Below are positions 12,159-23,330 of a stretch of DNA of 64,000 nt, piece by piece. The stretch comes from Mytilinidion resinicola (Eukaryota > Ascomycota > Dothideomycetes > Mytilinidiales > Mytilinidiaceae). The notes below the pieces were generated by a model. It saw only the letters and a list, made by a program, of their open reading frames with translations, was not told the origin of the DNA and made no database searches. The position numbers were made by a program, and so were the translations under genes. Numbering within the stretch: the first letter of the stretch is position 1; every line of letters starts with the position of its first letter. The DNA lies in assembly GCF_010093595.1 (NCBI RefSeq), contig NW_022985440.1:89215-153214 (forward strand). Direction: 5' to 3'.

Positions 12159-13618
12159 CTATGCATAGAAGTTCACTGTGTCCTTCTTCTTGGCCTGGAC
12201 TTCCGAAATGGCATCCACATAATGCTCGTGACTGATCTTCGTCTGAGCAGACCTCAATGCAATCATACCGGCTTCCACACAGACAGCCTTCAGCTGTGCG
12301 CCACCAAACTCATCCGTACTGCGCGCCAGTTCGGGCCAGTTGACACCCTCGTCAACAGTCATCTTGCGGGAGTGGATTCGAAGAATCTGGGCACGAGCTT
12401 CCTCGTTTGGCAGGGGGAATTCGATCTTCCTATCCAGACGACCAGAACGTAAAAGAGCAGGATCCAGTACGTCCACGCGGTTGGTAGCGGCGAGAACCTT
12501 CACTCTATCATCCGATGCGAAACCATCCAGCTGATTTAGTAGTTCCAACATGGTTCGCTGCACTTCTCTGTCACCAGACTTTTCGGAGTCGAAACGTTTC
12601 GTGCCAACAGCATCCAGTTCGTCGATAAAGATGATAGAAGGGGCCTTCTCTTTCGCCAAAGCAAAGCAATCTCGGACTAACTTGGCACCGTCACCAATGA
12701 ACATCTGTACAAGTTGAGGACCGGCGAGTTTGAGGAAGGTAGCGTCGGTTTGCGCGGCGCATGCTCGGGCTAGGAGAGTTTTGCCAGTGCCAGGTGGTCC
12801 GTACATGAGAGCACCTATGATTCGGCGTTAGTGGATTCCCAGTAGATTCAAATTCCGCCGCCGAAGATATATACCTTTAGGTGCCTTGATGCCGATCTTC
12901 TTGAACCTCTCTGCCTCCTTCATCGGCCACACTACTGCCTCCACAAGCTCCTCGATTTGTTTGTCTAGGCCTCCAACATCAGTGTATTTCTCCGTCGGCT
13001 TCTCATCGACCTCCATAGCCTTGACTCTGCTGTCATACTCGGCGGGTAATGTGTCTAGAACAAGGTATGAATCCTTGTTCACACCGATGAGGTCTCCAGG
13101 CTTGAGCTTCTCGTGATCCACTAGGCCGATGAGAGGAAGGAAGATCGTTTGTCGGGTTGAGGTTTTGATGACAGCGGACTTGCCCACACGAGTGGCGTCG
13201 AGGTCGATGTTTGCACCTTCTTCGGCGGCTTCGGCGGTGACATCTAAGTCGAGTATCTCAACAACATTGCCGACAAGGTACGGCAGTTGCCTTTATAGAG
13301 AGTTAGCATGACTGTGTGATAGATTATACTCATGTGTCGAGGCGGCGTCGCATACCTGTTGTTCTCGATCTTGTCTAGATTGTCCTTTATCTTCTCGTGC
13401 ATAGACGACTTCTCATGGGACAGCCGCTGAAACTCGCTCTTCATGATCCGCGTGTCATTCTCCAGTAATCTCCGCCGTGCTACTATGTCTCGTGTGCTGG
13501 AGTTGAGAATCTCCTCGTCCAGAACATCTTCCGGCTTCTCCCCCGACTCAGCGTCTTTCATCTCCGCATCGTTCTTCTCCTCGCGCTCGAGGTCCTCAAG
13601 ATTTTCGAGAGTTGCCAT
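12159..13618 (-). CDS. RPT5: 26S proteasome regulatory ATPase Rpt5 (PSMC3)
   Basis: Three exons (13618-13356, 13290-12875, 12814-12159) give 444 aa, the usual Rpt5 length. The second intron splits the glycine just before Walker A. Visible in order: an acidic N terminus and coiled coil (residues about 40-88), the OB-fold ([15 protein letters not shown]), and an AAA+ ATPase with Walker A GPPGTGKT, Walker [12 protein letters not shown], the [19 protein letters not shown] helix and the arginine-finger region [14 protein letters not shown]. The C terminus NFYA is an HbYX-type tail, which in Rpt5 inserts into the 20S alpha-ring pocket to open the gate; this separates it from the other Rpt paralogues. 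It forms one of six subunits of the base ring that unfolds ubiquitylated substrates. A second Rpt gene (Rpt6) lies about 19 kb away. Confidence 0.95.
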
Positions 13619-15125
13619 GTTGGTGGTGAGGTTGTAGAGTGGTGGAAGTGTTGTTTTGGAGTTGGGTGCTTGAGTTGAGGCAGCTGTCGCTGACGAACCC
13701 CAGCTTCGACCTATGCCAAGGCCGGCGCTAGTCTAGGTCACGTGCAGTCATCTTGTTGTCACCACATCAACCTTCACAGTACGCAGCGAAGCCCAATTCA
13801 GGGCCTGGAGGACTTCACATCTGATCCTCAGTCAGGAATGGTCACGACCCAATTTGCAGCCTTACAACTTTTGCATCTCGTATTCCATCTCGTGCACATG
13901 CCTGAAGTGGCTCAAGTGGCTTTGTACTCAATCAGGAGCATGTTCAAAACTCGATGCCGAAGTCTTTACTTGTCATTTAGACTTATATTACTGTATTGAA
14001 GTCCTCCTAACAGGGGTAGTCAAGTGGTCGAATGTTATAGTCACTGCCGTCTATTTCGCGTTTTCAGAAAAGTTACCAATCCTTTATCACCGGTCTCCCT
14101 CTTTTTAACGGTGGCATAAAGTAGATTAGATCGCGCTGTGTGTGTAGTTGCTTGCCACCGGTAAGCGTACCGCAGCTTATTATCAGAGTTCTAGACAAGA
14201 TGTAGAAACGTCGACACGGTGTCATATCGAGTTGTTGATGAGTGTGTTGAGCACGTTGGAGGGCCCCCGATCTCCCCAGCTCAGCGATTGATATGATTCG
14301 CTGGATCTTTGTTAGGCCATAGTACCTATAGAAAGACTTCAGGACGTCATATTGACTTTCAAGTTACAAAGGAAAGGGCGCAGGCTTGCGATGTTCATAT
14401 GGTCGATATTACCTCCATCGGGTGGCTGCAAGTCTCGAAATTGGATAGTCTTTAATTCCCGCCTGGCAACATTGATAAAACATTGAACGTCCCCGGAACT
14501 ATGCAGTATCTACAAACGTAAGACGTGATTTACGTACACGTTAGATTGGACTTGCATTTATGACATAGTCTTAAGGATTTGCCGCTTTGAAGGCCTTTAG
14601 AAGCATACTGTTGGAAAAGAACAAAAGTCCACCTTTTCTGCACGCTTACTCAGACGGGCGGAATACATATATGGATGGCTTCTGTAAGTGACTATAGGAG
14701 CACCTCCAACGCCGTCATACTGTAGAATAAATATGTTTATGCACGCTAAAATGAGGATGGTGGGAATGAAACCACTCCCCCTGACTCCAAAACAAACCTT
14801 CAACAACAGCGACAAAGAGACACCGGCACGATCGATTTTAGCCATCGAAATAAGTATTTGGGCCGTAAACGAGGCAAGTTCAAGCTTTATCAAAGCCCTT
14901 TTTTTCCTCCGCTCGAACGTGTAAATCAACTGGCTGTCACACGATGAACGGGCAGGTTTGTCACTGAGAGAAGACCTAGCGTACACCAAGCGCATTTCCC
15001 ATGTTTTTAGCCACTCAGCGGGGCCCAGACAATCTGCCCGGCCGTCGAAAATAATTGCAAGGCAGCACCAATTTATCTAGCATCATAGTTAACTCATTTT
15101 TATTGAAACCCAAAAATTGCCCAAT
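13619..15125. other. Gene-poor stretch upstream of Rpt5
   Basis: About 1.5 kb with no convincing gene. The first 150 bases are the Rpt5 promoter side. The rest is relatively A/T-rich and holds only short ORFs (longest 132 codons, minus strand near 14.6-15.0 kb) with no family-like motifs or splice structure. I see no inverted repeats or transposase remnants. Confidence 0.45.
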
Positions 15126-15247
15126 GGCACCATGGCCTAATGTCAGTATTCACGTTGAATTTAGGTTAGCGCTGTAACTAATAATCAATAGGGTAAGGCG
15201 CTACTTTCCGGTGGTAGAGACTGAGGGTTCGAGTCCCTCTGGTGTCG
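15126..15247 (+). tRNA. tRNA-Arg(CCG) gene interrupted by a 50 bp intron-like insert in the D loop
   Basis: Removing 15142-15191 leaves a complete 72 nt cloverleaf. The acceptor stem GGCACCA pairs with TGGTGTC (one G-T). The D stem GCCT/AGGC closes loop AATGGTA with the conserved GG. The anticodon stem CTACT/GGTAG holds loop TTCCGGT (T33, anticodon CCG, arginine CGG). The variable loop is AGACT, the T arm is GAGGG-TTCGAGT-CCCTC, and the discriminator is G. The B box GGTTCGAGTCC is intact and a T7 run follows. The insert begins GTCAGT, contains CTAAT about 10 nt before its end, and ends ATAG: the layout of a fungal spliceosomal intron. It is not at the normal tRNA intron site (37/38) and it splits the A box. 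It may be a disrupted gene or an unusual split gene. Confidence 0.8.
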
Positions 15248-15258
15248 CAAACATGCGA

Positions 15259-15265
15259 TTTTTTT
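15259..15265 (+). terminator. Pol III terminator (T7) of the tRNA-Arg gene
   Basis: A run of seven T begins 11 bases after the discriminator base of the split tRNA-Arg, the expected distance for an RNA polymerase III stop signal. Confidence 0.7.
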
Positions 15266-15671
15266 GGTGTTGCTTGTGGCAGTGGGAGTGAATTTTTGCT
15301 TCGGATGGCGGGGGAGGGGCAGACGCCGACATTTGCGGAGCAATTCCGCGTATTCAAGCCACGAGGATAGCTCTATGAAATACAGGAATCTCTGTTTTAG
15401 GTTAACAGGTGAGGACTGCCATGGCTACATCGTTACTGGAGTAGATTGAGATCTAGAAGCTCCATGGTGTCAATCTCCTCTCATTCATATCGTCTAGAGG
15501 CTCAGGTTGCTCCTGATAAAAATCTCCGGACTTCAAGCAGCTCCTCCTTTGATAGTCAACCCTCTCAACACCAAGTTAAGCGATTCTAAGCGAGCATCAC
15601 TACATTTCTTTCCCTCTCACGCTCTTTCCCCCTCGTCTCACGTCAGCCATTCATTCCTTTGGTGCGTCACC
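15266..15671. promoter_or_regulatory. Upstream region of the trimethyllysine dioxygenase gene
   Basis: About 400 bases between the tRNA terminator and the next start codon. The last 80 bases are pyrimidine-rich (TTTCCCTCTCACGCTCTTT-like), typical of a fungal core promoter or 5' leader. No other feature is seen. Confidence 0.4.
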
Positions 15672-17584
15672 ATGGCTCACCTCCTCCGCGGTCTCAACCA
15701 GGTTCGTACAGCGTACATTTACTTCGCATCATTGCTGATTCCACCTTAGGCATACCGGCGATCACTCCGTATCCCTGGCGGTCCAGTCTCACGCCACGTC
15801 TATCCCGCAAGGGCACCTGCTTCTATCAAGAGTGTTCGGGTAATCCACGATTCAAGCACAAACCGTGCAGCAGTAGCCGCTGTAGGTTGCAAGCCCGCCT
15901 GCATGCTGACGCCATATTAATGTCAATAAGCATGTTTCCGCTTCTCCGCAGCAGGAATCGACGCTCAAGACTCCGATTGTGGAAGGTTCAGCCATCAAAG
16001 CGTACTCGGATACGGTCAATGACTTCGTGGGCGTGTGAGTGCTTCCCTTTTGGACTCTTCAATGCGGTCGTACTAACCTGATACCCTCCATCTAGCCCGA
16101 ACATCTGGCTGAGGTTTGACCAACCCACGTTTCAGTCTGTCAAATGCTCACTCGACCAGGGACAATTGCCAATGTAGCGCTTGTGTGCATGAAGTCACAA
16201 AGCAGCGTCTTCTCGACACCTTTCAGGTATCACAGTCTCACAAAAGCACTGCCACCTGCAATACTAACAGACATGTAGATCCCGCGCGACATCTCCATCA
16301 CGTCGGCTGTCAAAGATAGCCAGGGTGTCAAGGTAGCTTGTAAGTAGTCCCATCAACGTCGCGTGGAAAACGGATTCCAACCATCCCGCAGGGAGCGACG
16401 GTCACAAAAGCTACTACAACGATGATTTCCTCGCCCAAGCTGCCTTGAAGAACAATGGTGTCATACGTCAAGGTCTCGAAAAGTGAGTGTATTCGTCTCA
16501 AACGGGCGAACATGTCACTGAACGTGCGCCAGAACCACACTGTGGTACAGTTCAATCAGCGACAACCCACCAATTGTCCAATACGACGCCGCCATGAACT
16601 CCAACGAAGGACTAAAAGAGTGGCTCTCCAAGATCGTAGCTCCCCCTATAAAACCCCCACCACATCTCCTCACTAAGCCCTCTCAAGCGCGAATATGGCT
16701 TCTGCTACGTCGACGGCACTCCACCAACCCCAGAAGCAACCGAGCAACTCCTCGAGCGCATCTCCTTCATCCGCGTCACCCACTATGGTACCACCTCTCC
16801 ACCCCTCCAGGTCCTATAAACCCCTACAATACTAACTAACCCCCCTCCCAACAGGCGGCTTCTACGACTTCACCTCCGACCTCGCCTCCAAGGACACGGC
16901 CTACACCAATATCGCCCTGGACGCGCACACCGACACGACCTACTTCTCCGACCCGGCCGGCCTGCAAGCCTTCCACCTGCTCTCGCACACGGCCGGCGCC
17001 GGCGGCGCCTCGCTGCTCGTCGACGGCTTCCGCGCCGCCGCCGACCTCCAGGCCCAGGACCCGCAGGCCTACGAGCTGCTCAGCCGCGTCAACGTCCACG
17101 CGCACGCCAGCGGCAACGCCGGCATCAGCATCCAGCCCTACCGCGGCTTCCCCGTGCTGCTGCACGACGAGCGCGACGGGCGCCTGGCGCAGGTGCGGTG
17201 GAACTCGAGCGATCGCGCGGGGATCGAGTTGCCGCTGGAGGTGGTCGGGAGTTGGTATGAGGCTGCCGCGTACGTATTCCCCCCCTTCCCCCCCTTCCCC
17301 CCCTTTTCCCCACCATTGACATCTCAAACCCAACTAACCGCGCACGTCTCAACAACAGAAAATGGCACGCCCTCGTCTCCGCCCCGGAATACGAGTACTG
17401 GTGCCAGCTCACGCCCGGCCGCGTCGTCGTCTTCGACAACTGGCGCGTCATGCACGGCCGCTCGGCGTTTACGGGCAAGCGCCGCATCTGTGGGGGGTAT
17501 GTGAATCGGGATGATTTCATCTCGAAGTTTAAGGTGCTGAAGTGGGGGCAGGAGGGGGTGCTGAAGGCGCTTGCGGTGGGTTAG
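15672..17584 (+). CDS. Trimethyllysine dioxygenase (TMLH), carnitine biosynthesis
   Basis: Eleven exons close in phase to 441 aa: 15672-15701, 15750-15881, 15952-16034, 16096-16113, 16160-16226, 16279-16339, 16392-16482, 16533-16635, 16688-16787, 16855-17269, 17359-17584. The short basic N terminus (MAHLLRGLNQ, AYRRSLRIPGG) could be a mitochondrial presequence. The N-terminal zinc-binding domain shows IWLRDNCQCSACVHEVTKQR with its cysteines. The Fe(II)/2-oxoglutarate dioxygenase core has the HxD pair in LDAHTDTTYF, the distal histidine in DNWRVMHGRSAFTGKRR, and conserved THYGGFYDF and GGYVNRDDFISK. It hydroxylates N6-trimethyllysine, the first step of carnitine synthesis. No long ORF is visible because the gene is so finely split, yet every join restores conserved sequence, so I regard it as intact. 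Two donors (GTTTGA, GTAGCT) are weak. Exon 3 has a CAGCAG tandem acceptor. Confidence 0.88.
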
Positions 17585-18813
17585 GGTGGTGAGAAGGAAT
17601 GGATGGATGGATGGATGGAAGGTGGAGTAAGGGGTGGGTTTGTCTTGTGTGCTAAAAGTAGAGGAAGGTCGAGACTGAGCTGCGAGTTATTAGCGGTGCA
17701 TCTGAGCGTTGATGGGGTTTGTGAGCGAGGTATCTAGCCGGTTTGTGACGATTTAGATGCGATGAGATGCAATGTGATGAGAGAGGCGGAAAAGTGGATA
17801 TGCAGAGTAGCTCCAGTGAGGTTATCAAAAATAGAAAAAGAAAAAAAAAAAAATCTCCATATTCAGTGCGCAGCCCACCAGTCTCTCTCTGCACACTCTG
17901 AAGACCTCCGAGCGTCTATCAAAACTCTACTCGCGATATCAAGTCTGCTCACGCAAAGATTTGCACTAAACGTCCTAGTCCTTGTGATCAGCCTGACACC
18001 CAAAGAATCCCATCCCAGGGTCCAAGCAGCAAAGAGGAGCGATGAACTGGATCAGCGTACTTGATTCGTTCTTTGGAACTAGCCCATGGCCCGTTCCATC
18101 TCTGCCCAACTATACACTATCCTAGGTAGGCCACACCTCACCCAAACACACGACGTATCAATATCAATCATCTAACCCATCTCCCAAAAAAAAAAAAAAA
18201 AAAAAAGCGGAGTGGCACCAACAAAGGATCCACCAATGACTCAAATTACGTCCGCATAGTACGGAGTAAAGATGCTAAGGGTAGGGTAGTGTAGTGTAGT
18301 GCAAGGAGTGATATCATGATCTCGGGGGTCGTCGTCTTCTCAAAAAGAAGAAGGGAAGAAAAAAGAAAACAAAAATCCTAACTACACGACTAACTGCCCC
18401 CCTTCCCCGGTTTTCCCTTGGTCGCCCACTCACTTATAATCGATCCATCTTCAATGCCTCCTTTCTTCAATTCACCCATTTCTTCATCAACTAATGCCCA
18501 TCCTATCATTCCTCCCATATTTTCAATCGCCCAATCATATCTCATGCGCCCACGGACCACACGAAAAGAGAGAGAGAGGAGAAAAAAATTTCAACGCTTG
18601 CCTCTTGACGCCATTTCACCTATGTAAAAAAACAACAAAATTATCAACGCCGGGGTGTGTGTGTGGGTGTTCATGCAGGCTGCTCCAAAAAGGGGAATAT
18701 GATTTCCCTCGAAAGGGAAGAATGATGTGGTATATTTGGACTAAGATGCGGGGAGAGGTTATCGAACGCTGGAATCGGCTTTTCTAATGCAATCCAACGG
18801 TTAGCCACTATGC
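17585..18813. other. Convergent 3' intergenic region with simple repeats
   Basis: About 1.2 kb between two gene ends. It holds a short (TGGA)n run near 17600-17618, an A-rich tract near 17836-17853, a run of 21 A at 18186-18206, and A/G- and T/C-rich segments. No ORF here has family-like content. It is presumably 3' UTR sequence of both neighbours plus spacer. Confidence 0.5.
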
Positions 18814-21800
18814 TTATTGCGTGGCCACGGCGTCGCCGTTGGTTTGCTCAGCAGCGAGAGCCTGTTGGGCGAGAAGGTCGGCTTGGTGAACGGCGGCCTG
18901 GACGACCTGCTGTTCTTCGGGGTTCAGGCTCTTGGTGAGATTCTCGTACAACGCCAGCTGTTCTTGTTGGAGCTCTGTTATAAAGGTTAGTGATAAAGTC
19001 TTGGCAGCCTAACGGCTTAGCACTTACGCATCAGAGCATTCTTGAACATGCCGTATGGCTCCACTTTGTCAAGAGGAGTTTCGAGCAAGCTCTCTTCCTC
19101 GAGCTCGTCGTCATCTTCGTCGCTGACGGCAGTAAATTTCTGAGCCTATGAATTGTTAGCTTTGGGCCTATTTTGAACTTGGCGCTACTTGCCTCTTCGT
19201 TCAAAAACTCCAGATACGCGGCACTCTCATCCTTGACATCTTCAGTCTCATCGGCCTCGTTGTTCCACTCATCTTCACCAGCAGTCCACTCTTCCTCTTC
19301 TTCGTCATCGTAATCATTCCCAAAGTCGTAATTTTCTTCCTTCTTAGCTTCTTCTCGATCTAAATTTCATATTACTATTGTTCATGCTAAACGAATTGGA
19401 TAAGAACACTTACTCTTCAGAGCAGCAGGAAGAGTTTGGAAGAGCCGAACGATGCCTTGCAGAAGTCGAGGCCAGCCTTGCTGAACGCTGATGGGAACAA
19501 GCTCGGCTCGCAATGTAAGAAGCGCGCAAATAGCAGAGATGGATAGCTTCTTGTCGTGAACTCGGGTGAAGCTGTCAATGTTGGAGAACCACAGGCTGAA
19601 GAACTTGTTCGTCCAGTTGTTGGTCTCCAGCATATGAAGGGCGAGCTGGGGGTTGTAGTAAATTCCGTTGACAACCACCTCCATGAGATGTATCCGTAAA
19701 GATTTGACCTTGGGCTCGTTGTTTGTGAGGACCACCATTGCGAGCTGAATGAATTCGGGAACGTATTCGTCAACATGACCGCGCATGTTCAACATGACGA
19801 TCTCAGCAAGCTTGCATCCACATATCCGGTCGACACCATTCACTTTATCATCCTTGAAGATCGTGCGGACCATATCGATAATGGCGTCCAGGTAAGGTCG
19901 GTTTTGGATGAGGGTCTCGGAACCATAGTTGACAAAGTTCTCCAAAGCTGGGAGCATATCTACAGATGGTTAGAATGCGTTGGTGACAAAAATGGACGAA
20001 GGGCTTTACCTTCTAGATAGAGCTCCGCGCCAGCTTTGAATGTGCGATGAATAAGCTCAAATGCCTGCCACATGGTAGGAGAGATGCTCTTAGCAGCAAA
20101 CGTGCAGCTGTCAATGATTTCGAAGACTTCATTGTACAAATCTATTTTCGCGTTAGCACATATAGCTGATAGAGTTTGGAACGTCTCACCATATAGCTTG
20201 TTCTCAAGAGTGATAGTGATGACCGGCATGAGAATGGTTTCCAAGTGTAAAAGCACGTCGGGAGTGCTCTCCAATGTAAGGATAAGGGTTCCAATAGTTT
20301 GGAGCACGCCCAAAGCGGTTATGCTCTTATCATCCAAGAAGTCTCCGTAGTTGTCGTCTTCATCCTTGGACTGGTTGCGTTCTAGTAGCTCTCGCACGAT
20401 GCGGAGGTATGTGTCTCGCAGCTGTTCACTCAGAGCAACGGCGAAGGGAGTGAGCTCGTTAGCGAAAACCTCGACAAAGTCCTCCATAACATTAGCCAGA
20501 GCGTCGACATCCACCTCGTTCGCGAGCTTTAATAGTTGCTGCATAACCTGAGGAATGTTTTGTTGCATCGAGGTTCGGATGATGTCGTGGCGGATGAGTG
20601 GTTGCAGAGCGAGTGCAGCTTCAACCCGCACAGGCAGGGCCGGATCTGCCATTGACTCAAGAATGTTCCGATAGATGATGATGAGGTTGTTTGGGTCCTT
20701 GAAGTCGAGTTGCTCAAACTTCTCCAATGTGTCACAAGCACGCGCTCGGAGGAAGCCGTGAGGACTCCGGAATTCGGGGAAGACATGTCGCACAAAGAAG
20801 TATTCAACCTGGTCTGCGATCGGGCTCTTCTTCCCAAGGATTACGCCTGAAAGTGTTCCAATCATCCGAAGTGCGCCCTCCTTTTGTCGTGGGTCCTTCA
20901 GATCATCTCGGGCGGTTTCATAGGTATTGACGATACCGTTGACAAAGTTCAGAACAGTGAAGGTTTGCTTCCGACGGCTCTTCGTAAGGGTGACTAGGAA
21001 ATTTGTTGCAGCAACATCGGGCGCTGTGACCTCCTCGTAGAAATTCAGCTTCCGGTGGAGATACTCCTGGGGTTCGGTCTCGAAAAGCTCAATGTCTTCA
21101 TCCGACTGGCAGAGCACAGGGAAAAGGAGATGCGAGATGAGGGTTTCCGTGTGCGGTTTGAGCAGATTCCACATAGACTTTGGCTTGATGCACTCGTCCA
21201 GGAAGTTGAGGATGTAGAACAGGGAAGCTTTGCTCAGCCAATTCGTCTTCGCGACCCACTTCTCGACCTGCACCAGGTAGCCACTGAGGATCTCCGGCGC
21301 AAACGTATTGATGAAGTACTTCGCGACGTCGGAATAGTCGATGTCCTGGTTCTTTGCTAGCGTCGCTGGGTTGCCGTACCTGGTAGCTTCATTAGCGATT
21401 GTAGTGAAACCAGCCTGTCCCATCTTAACATACCTCACGTATAGCCGGTTCAGGTTGGCGAAGGCCCATTTCTTCGACTTCCACCAATGGTTTTGTTCTC
21501 GCTCATCAACATCATCCGGCATGGAGCTCTGTGGCGGCTCTTTTCCGACAATGGTCAGGAATAGAGTGCACCAGCCAACCATGACCTGTTGTTCGCGCAG
21601 AGGAGTGGGGAGATCGAACTGCGGAACTGTCAGTATGTATGTCTTGTGAGGCTACTCGGGTCAACGCACATAGACGGCATGCTTGTAGACCTTGAGGAGC
21701 GTATGGAGCATCTCTCCAGCCTCCAAGCTATCCTCGCCCACAAGCTTGTTGCCAATATTCAGCAGCTGCGGGAAGGTGCCGGCCACGATTTCGTCAAAGT

Positions 21801-22404
21801 GTGTCCTATTCTCGCCCCCCTTGAACCGGTAGATTCGACACAGAGCCAACAAGCATTGCACCCCCGCATATACCGTGTTCGCGTCTGACGCATTGAGCAG
21901 AGCCACAGTGATGTCGAGGAAGCCCGGCCATGAATCGGGAAAGTCGTAGGAGAGGATCTTTTGGAGGGTAGGGATCAGCTGAGCGCGAACCTGCTGCGGC
22001 GATGCGACGAGGACTGGCACGAGGCGGTTTCGGAAGGACTGCTTTTCGCTGTCAGGTATGGGCTTGGCCTGGGTGTAGTCCTCGGCCGGAGCCCACCCCT
22101 TGGTGATGCGGTTCTTGAGGTAGACGACAGCTAGTGCAAGGTCAGTTTCTATGTACGGGGAGGTAAGCCATTCCACGCACTCGACAGGCGCACTCCGTGG
22201 TCCTGTTCGGCCTCGAGAATGTTCAGCAGGGCGTCGGCAAAGCCCACCTGTTCTTCGGCCTGGGCAGGATTAGTGAGGGGAGCAATGTGGGGGAGCCACG
22301 AGCCGGCCACGCACATATTTCAGGTCAATCTCGGCCTGGCGCCTGATGTCTGCGTTGGGATCAAGCGTGGCCGATATGCGGTCTCGGACGCCAGCCACAT
22401 CCAT
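18814..22404 (-). CDS. Importin-7/8 type karyopherin (Nmd5/Sxm1 family)
   Basis: Ten exons close in phase to 1042 aa: 22404-22315, 22259-22181, 22130-21670, 21618-21434, 21379-20190, 20141-20010, 19959-19414, 19359-19193, 19145-19028, 18974-18814. The length matches importin-7 (about 1040). The N terminus is an importin-beta N domain (DPNADIRRQAEIDLKY, then AVYLKNRITKGW-like). The rest is HEAT-repeat sequence (RARACDTLEKFEQLDF, ALQPLIRHDIIRTSMQQ, ESTPDVLLHLETIL). Near the C terminus is the acidic loop of this subfamily (NYDFGNDYDDEEEEEWTAGE). It carries cargo such as ribosomal proteins and transcription factors into the nucleus with Ran-GTP. Two introns (54 and 48 nt) have lengths divisible by three and no stop. 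The intron after 19193 has a GC donor (GAG|GCAAGT). The assignment between Nmd5 and Sxm1 is not resolved. Confidence 0.92.
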
Positions 22405-23330
22405 CGTGTGTGTCCAGTGTGGTGTTGAGGGCGGCCAAAAGATACGTGGGTGGGCGTTCAGGGAGCGAGGACGGGGAGGAGTGGATGCCGACAGGCGGTG
22501 ATGCGGGCGGCGAGAGGCAGCACTGCAGGGACAGTGTGCGGGCGGGACAGCAGTGAAATAATGTCGGTATGGGCCAAGAGGCAGTGTTTCGGTGTCGGCC
22601 AGCCTTATTGCAGATTGCCCAGCAGCTGGTGGGAGGGTCCCGCGAGGGGTGTGCGCTAGTTTTGTGCGCTCCACCAGAGCGGCCAATGCGCTCGCCAGGG
22701 CTGGTCGCGGGCGGTGAATTGCTTCGACGTGCTGCAGCCTGCGCAGTGGCTTGATATCGCCAGACGCCCAGGGATGCTGCTCAGGGCGGACAAAAAGTGC
22801 GGCGGGGGCTGTTATTGCGCGGCCCTCTAGTCACACGTGGCGCAGTCTTCTCACGTTTCTCAATCTGCACGATGCTGCCCTGCGTGTGCCAGCCAGATGC
22901 CAGCCAGATGCCAGCCAGATGCCAGCCAGATGCCAGTACCAGCTTACCCGAGGGTATCCACACGCCCTGTTGGTCTGTCCCACGCTCTAGCGCCTCATCT
23001 ACTCAGAACGTGTATATTGTCCGCGCCCGAAGGCCACTCTATCGACACTGTCCGTCCCTTTCGTCTCATCGTGCCAGAGATAAGGCTCGTCCTCACAGAA
23101 AAGCGGCCCTCGGAGAGTTTGGACAGCCACTCATCGCCCTCCAAGTAAGACAGTGTACTCGTCCCCCACACGGAGCCAATAGCAGCCCGTCCTCCATGCC
23201 CACCCAGCGGTCTGATCGCAGGACCCGGTGCCGCCGTCCCAATCAGCGAGCAGACGCGCAATGGTAGACTCCGTGTCGAGGGCTAGCTTGATCGCCCTTC
23301 CCCAAGCGCACCATGCTCACCGCCTTGACT
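22405..23330. other. Importin upstream region and Ski2 3' spacer
   Basis: About 930 bases. The part next to 22404 must hold the importin promoter. It is GC-rich, with several short ORFs in every frame that look like by-products of base composition. A minisatellite sits at 22889-22936. No further gene is supported. Confidence 0.45.
22889..22936. repeat. Minisatellite, four 11 bp units
   Basis: Four perfect tandem copies of CCAGCCAGATG plus a partial fifth unit, in the spacer between Ski2 and importin. The unit is not in any supported reading frame. Likely a slippage repeat and possibly polymorphic between strains. Confidence 0.85.

Noticed and set aside
14597..14995. 132-codon minus-strand ORF in the gene-poor stretch
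   Set aside because: No recognisable motif, no splice partners, and a plus-strand ORF overlaps it. Not enough to call a gene.
18186..18206. Run of 21 A as a possible retroposed cDNA tail
   Set aside because: No reverse-transcribed gene precedes it and no target-site duplication is visible; more likely a simple repeat or part of a 3' UTR.
22889..22936. CRISPR-like short tandem array
   Set aside because: Units are directly contiguous without spacers, and the genome is fungal. It is a minisatellite.
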